NCBI GenBank assembly: GCA_002529645.1
Contig: NAEP01000028.1
Location: 155,488 to 219,487, forward strand
DNA length: 64,000 nucleotides
Reading direction: 5' to 3'
Origin: Candidatus Lumbricidiphila eiseniae
GTDB lineage: Bacteria; Actinomycetota; Actinomycetes; Actinomycetales; Microbacteriaceae
Of this stretch, positions 63,701 to 64,000 are shown piece after piece. The notes beneath the pieces are model-generated. The model worked only from the letters and a program-made list of their open reading frames with translations. It was not told the DNA's origin and made no database searches. Within the stretch, counting starts at the first letter, position 1, and each line of letters starts with the position of its first letter. The translations under genes were made by a program, and so were the position numbers.

Positions 63701-64000
63701 GTTCTCCGGTGCCGGAGACTCGCCAGATTTTATCCTCGACGCTGCTAACACCCCGACCACAAAAACCATCCAGCTCCCCGGAAATGTTCTCGTGATGATC
63801 AAAACAGACGGAGTCCAGTCCTGGCTGTACCCGAACCTGCACGGCGATATCCTTCTGCGCGCGAACCAGAACGGGGTTCTGCAGGGTACGGTTGCTCGGT
63901 ATGATCCGTTCGGGCAACCCATTGACCCCGTAACTGGTGATATCGGAACAGAGCAGGCCAACGACAGTGGCCCGGATACCATGGACTCCGACGCGGACTA
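57747..64000 (+). CDS. RHS/YD-repeat protein, N-terminal part, with two PA14-like domains
   Basis: The frame is open from the ATG at 57747 to the window edge, at least 2,084 codons; the end is outside. A membrane or signal segment (RFVVVVCFVIAFVLFGSVVQ) lies at residues 21-40. Then come a DNRLRE-like region (330-500), Fn3-like segments from 502 (PGNGATNTTLTPTFKLTG), a PA14-like domain at about 768-911 (GEYFDANPKPGE, YTFGVLHDDGVAAWVGDSKV), YD repeats, and a second PA14-like domain at about 1317-1454 (AAYYSNRVLAG, YRFQTNADDGARVYVDDVLL). Near residue 2030 is the RHS core end (NLHGDILLRANQNG, RYDPFGQPIDP). Such proteins display or deliver a variable C-terminal toxin. Codons of the first 500 residues end mostly in T or G, later ones in C, which suggests a mosaic origin. 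Confidence 0.88.
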   Translation, partial: MVWGRVLFKGWPTVLCARSRFVVVVCFVIAFVLFGSVVQYSESRADRAADLVPVVLPLEESVVPEVPLGEEPVVGDFVGEPDPFVPVAGEPTVVPEVVGPEGLNTDGFDKKSARVLEREEFSLTYDAGGGRRVTEITRDPVSVRVGDVWKPINTDVSGRGVFSWLGVGGAKVDEHPLGPVFAETASDKNVLTVSRGGSRIGFTLVGAAGSKLKRDLWPWSGQKDRVEYEGVFPDTDLVYEVENSGVKEIFELAKKPGDVGRVSWTWRVDFEGSLRRDEFGGVEFLDSDSNVDLVMAPPTMWDSAGKSGKQADNQASLDTEISERDGVWWITLRADRGWLNSPDRVYPVMVDPETWVPHNDTRGYKTNGQRNVNYGIQMGNTNTNGIWRTIGHYNYEQFFGKQILRANIYMTGISGDSTRTTRVGNIYHATAFDYHATGEHLSSFHITSDQGWAEDDGLTSRIAQWVRDRVSGAYLIFVGDEGRGFTYKHVSTSMFVWWKDYPTLDSIAAPSPGNGATNTTLTPTFKLTGTPAAGSSLRYFFRVGTTASLSGDLVWESGWISSDTVQMPSPRLLPGTRYFWQGFVADEYTGVWGTDTSRGSPVWSFTTNQTPTTSLSTASPPDRSVVVTTQPTLSVGAPADPQNRPLRYWFRIASGSDSKTGAVVSSGWQNERTWMPPKDYLQDGTTYSWTVLTKDQYSESATTWVARFTVNQRIGNPGPAPTDSVGPVMVNLANGNLNMGFSSPTVNTVGGPIGMGFTYNSQKPSNRGLKGEYFDANPKPGETLSWSFTGKNPVLVRTDPQVSFRWEAGSPGPGVPEERFLARWTGFITPPSADTYTFGVLHDDGVAAWVGDSKVIDKWNLAHVADTVAWGSAKTLVAAPVPFRMEYFESTYNAHVELWAKKGTGAPFPVPASWFTKSVEVLPDGWGSSTVLSSGFGDYASVRVQEGSITLTDVSGGTHSYVKKSEGGYEPPVGEFGIMSLSATNLVTFTDEGGIVYTFGADGRVTSATSPADLKKPASTVTSYRAGTGQVDRVSDRLSENPGSYPKTYSREVRFAYAGDTAVSVGLSAADSDGTGTACPTRGYARPPAGMLCRIIYPGHIPGTQDTTELLYNSSGQLASIVDPGSEQVTFVYDQARRVIAVRDTLQTDWIRARNISDHSSTTRTDITYDTVGRASKITLAHPTGQAVESERPWHTYTYESGRTHVDVAGVTPPTQAPATGHARTVRFDAAWRQTTEVSVTGLTSTRVWNTKDQVLSSTSAQGNMTTSLYDSQDRLTDTYGPAPTSCFTAERTPTASCRNTTGHTRKAYDEGMVGLDAAYYSNRVLAGAPVEMGLGIGSADGSIARNWESGGPAGLPVDEFSVRLTGLIRFPASGQYRFQTNADDGARVYVDDVLLVDDWSDHGLRMSAEGVVSVTAGQVSRIRVEYFENRGLARLELHWTPPGGARAIVPGNVLSPDYGLITSAVTDDQGPAAVSVRGSMEYQFPWLGQLTATTVDPGGQNLVTRAEYEPPTATGGYLRKVSERLPAATAAGLSADRAGTRFSYYGDRQTLREAYGGSVCGLPADTPQYGFLRSKTEPAPASGQQVTTSYVYDRLGRGVGLKRTGDADWTCTVFDTRGRAISVTYPATATTAARTVTSSFTSNATIGGTLGADPLTSWTEDEVGRITVVTDLLGSVVSYRDVWGTVTTISYDLQLRVLSTTSTPPAGTPLAQAYTYNLENQLLTVTVDGHQIAAATYGDVTSPGNQRGALISAQYPDTDTGVGNGSSLRVSRDVFGDVSALAWTLPAGGSVVTDSVVTDLVVTDSVVRSQSGKVIQNTLDIDGRSETSRYEFDSAGRLTKATIPGHELTYGFGPSTGCGTGAMSGAGKNGNRTSLTDLRPTGSRTSTTYCYDQADRLLSSTTTGAPTGADPVSDGVSAGEIAYDQRGNVTTLAGQTLTYDAENRHTTTTLADTSSVAYLRDATGRIVQRTTTTPGNTTRVQRFSFSGAGDSPDFILDAANTPTTKTIQLPGNVLVMIKTDGVQSWLYPNLHGDILLRANQNGVLQGTVARYDPFGQPIDPVTGDIGTEQANDSGPDTMDSDAD
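63120..63170 (+). repeat. 15-bp tandem repeat in the RHS gene
   Basis: About 3.4 copies of a 15-bp unit (GTGGTGACTGATTCT and variants) encode VVTDS-VVTDL-VVTDS-VV. The frame is kept for any copy number. It lies between two YD-repeat segments. Confidence 0.85.

Overview
The window is chromosomal DNA from a high-GC Gram-positive actinobacterium. The evidence is GTG and TTG starts, many ATGA/GTGA gene overlaps, an LCP-type cell-wall ligase, dTDP-rhamnose genes and actinobacterial lipoproteins. A member of the Microbacteriaceae is plausible from the gene content, but the species is not decided by this sequence.

Region 1 (1-20,300) is a surface-polysaccharide locus. It starts inside an LCP protein gene. 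It then carries about ten glycosyltransferases, the four dTDP-L-rhamnose genes (rmlD-rmlB divergent from rmlC-rmlA), a Wzm/Wzt-type ABC exporter, a flippase-like membrane protein and a DUF2142 membrane protein. The likely product is a rhamnose-containing wall glycan. Region 2 (20,300-29,800) is a catabolic module: a class III aminotransferase, a class II aldolase and a PfkB kinase on the minus strand, divergent from a TetR-like regulator, followed by a five-gene family-5 (Opp/Dpp type) ABC importer. A fragment of a cyclase-family hydrolase lies between them. A YqhA-like membrane protein gene follows.

Region 3 (30,400-32,600) is an insertion-sequence graveyard: a decayed IS256-family transposase, IS30-type remnants in a 102-bp inverted repeat and a possible IS3 scrap. 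Region 4 (32,650-37,950) holds a twice-frameshifted secreted-protein gene, an intact small beta/gamma-crystallin-like secreted protein, a lipoprotein, a membrane-fusion protein with a peptidoglycan-binding domain and a MacB-like ABC transporter. It looks like an envelope export cassette.

Region 5 (38,300-57,650) is a large catabolic island. A ROK regulator and a sugar isomerase are followed by a DUF1185 protein, an isochorismatase-like hydrolase, an enamidase-like amidohydrolase, a nucleoside hydrolase, an SDR, a CaiB-type CoA-transferase, a glutaryl-CoA-dehydrogenase-like enzyme, a ribose-type ABC importer, a second isomerase, a mycofactocin-type SDR, a Gfo/Idh/MocA dehydrogenase and a FAD/Fe-S dehydrogenase. 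Two promoters here carry the same 31-bp palindromic operator, one before the DUF1185 gene and one before the importer. I infer uptake and breakdown of an N-glycosylated or N-heterocyclic compound that ends in an acyl-CoA.

Region 6 (57,747 to the end) is the first 2,084 codons of an RHS/YD-repeat protein with two PA14-like domains. Its C-terminus is outside the window.

The most unusual pattern is a set of direct duplications in region 5. Their length is about 28 bp and they recur with a 60-61 bp period at six separate places with largely different sequences. Three pairs fit exactly 28-bp repeats around a 33-bp insert. This geometry matches type I-E CRISPR spacer integration at off-target sites. 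No cas gene is in the window.
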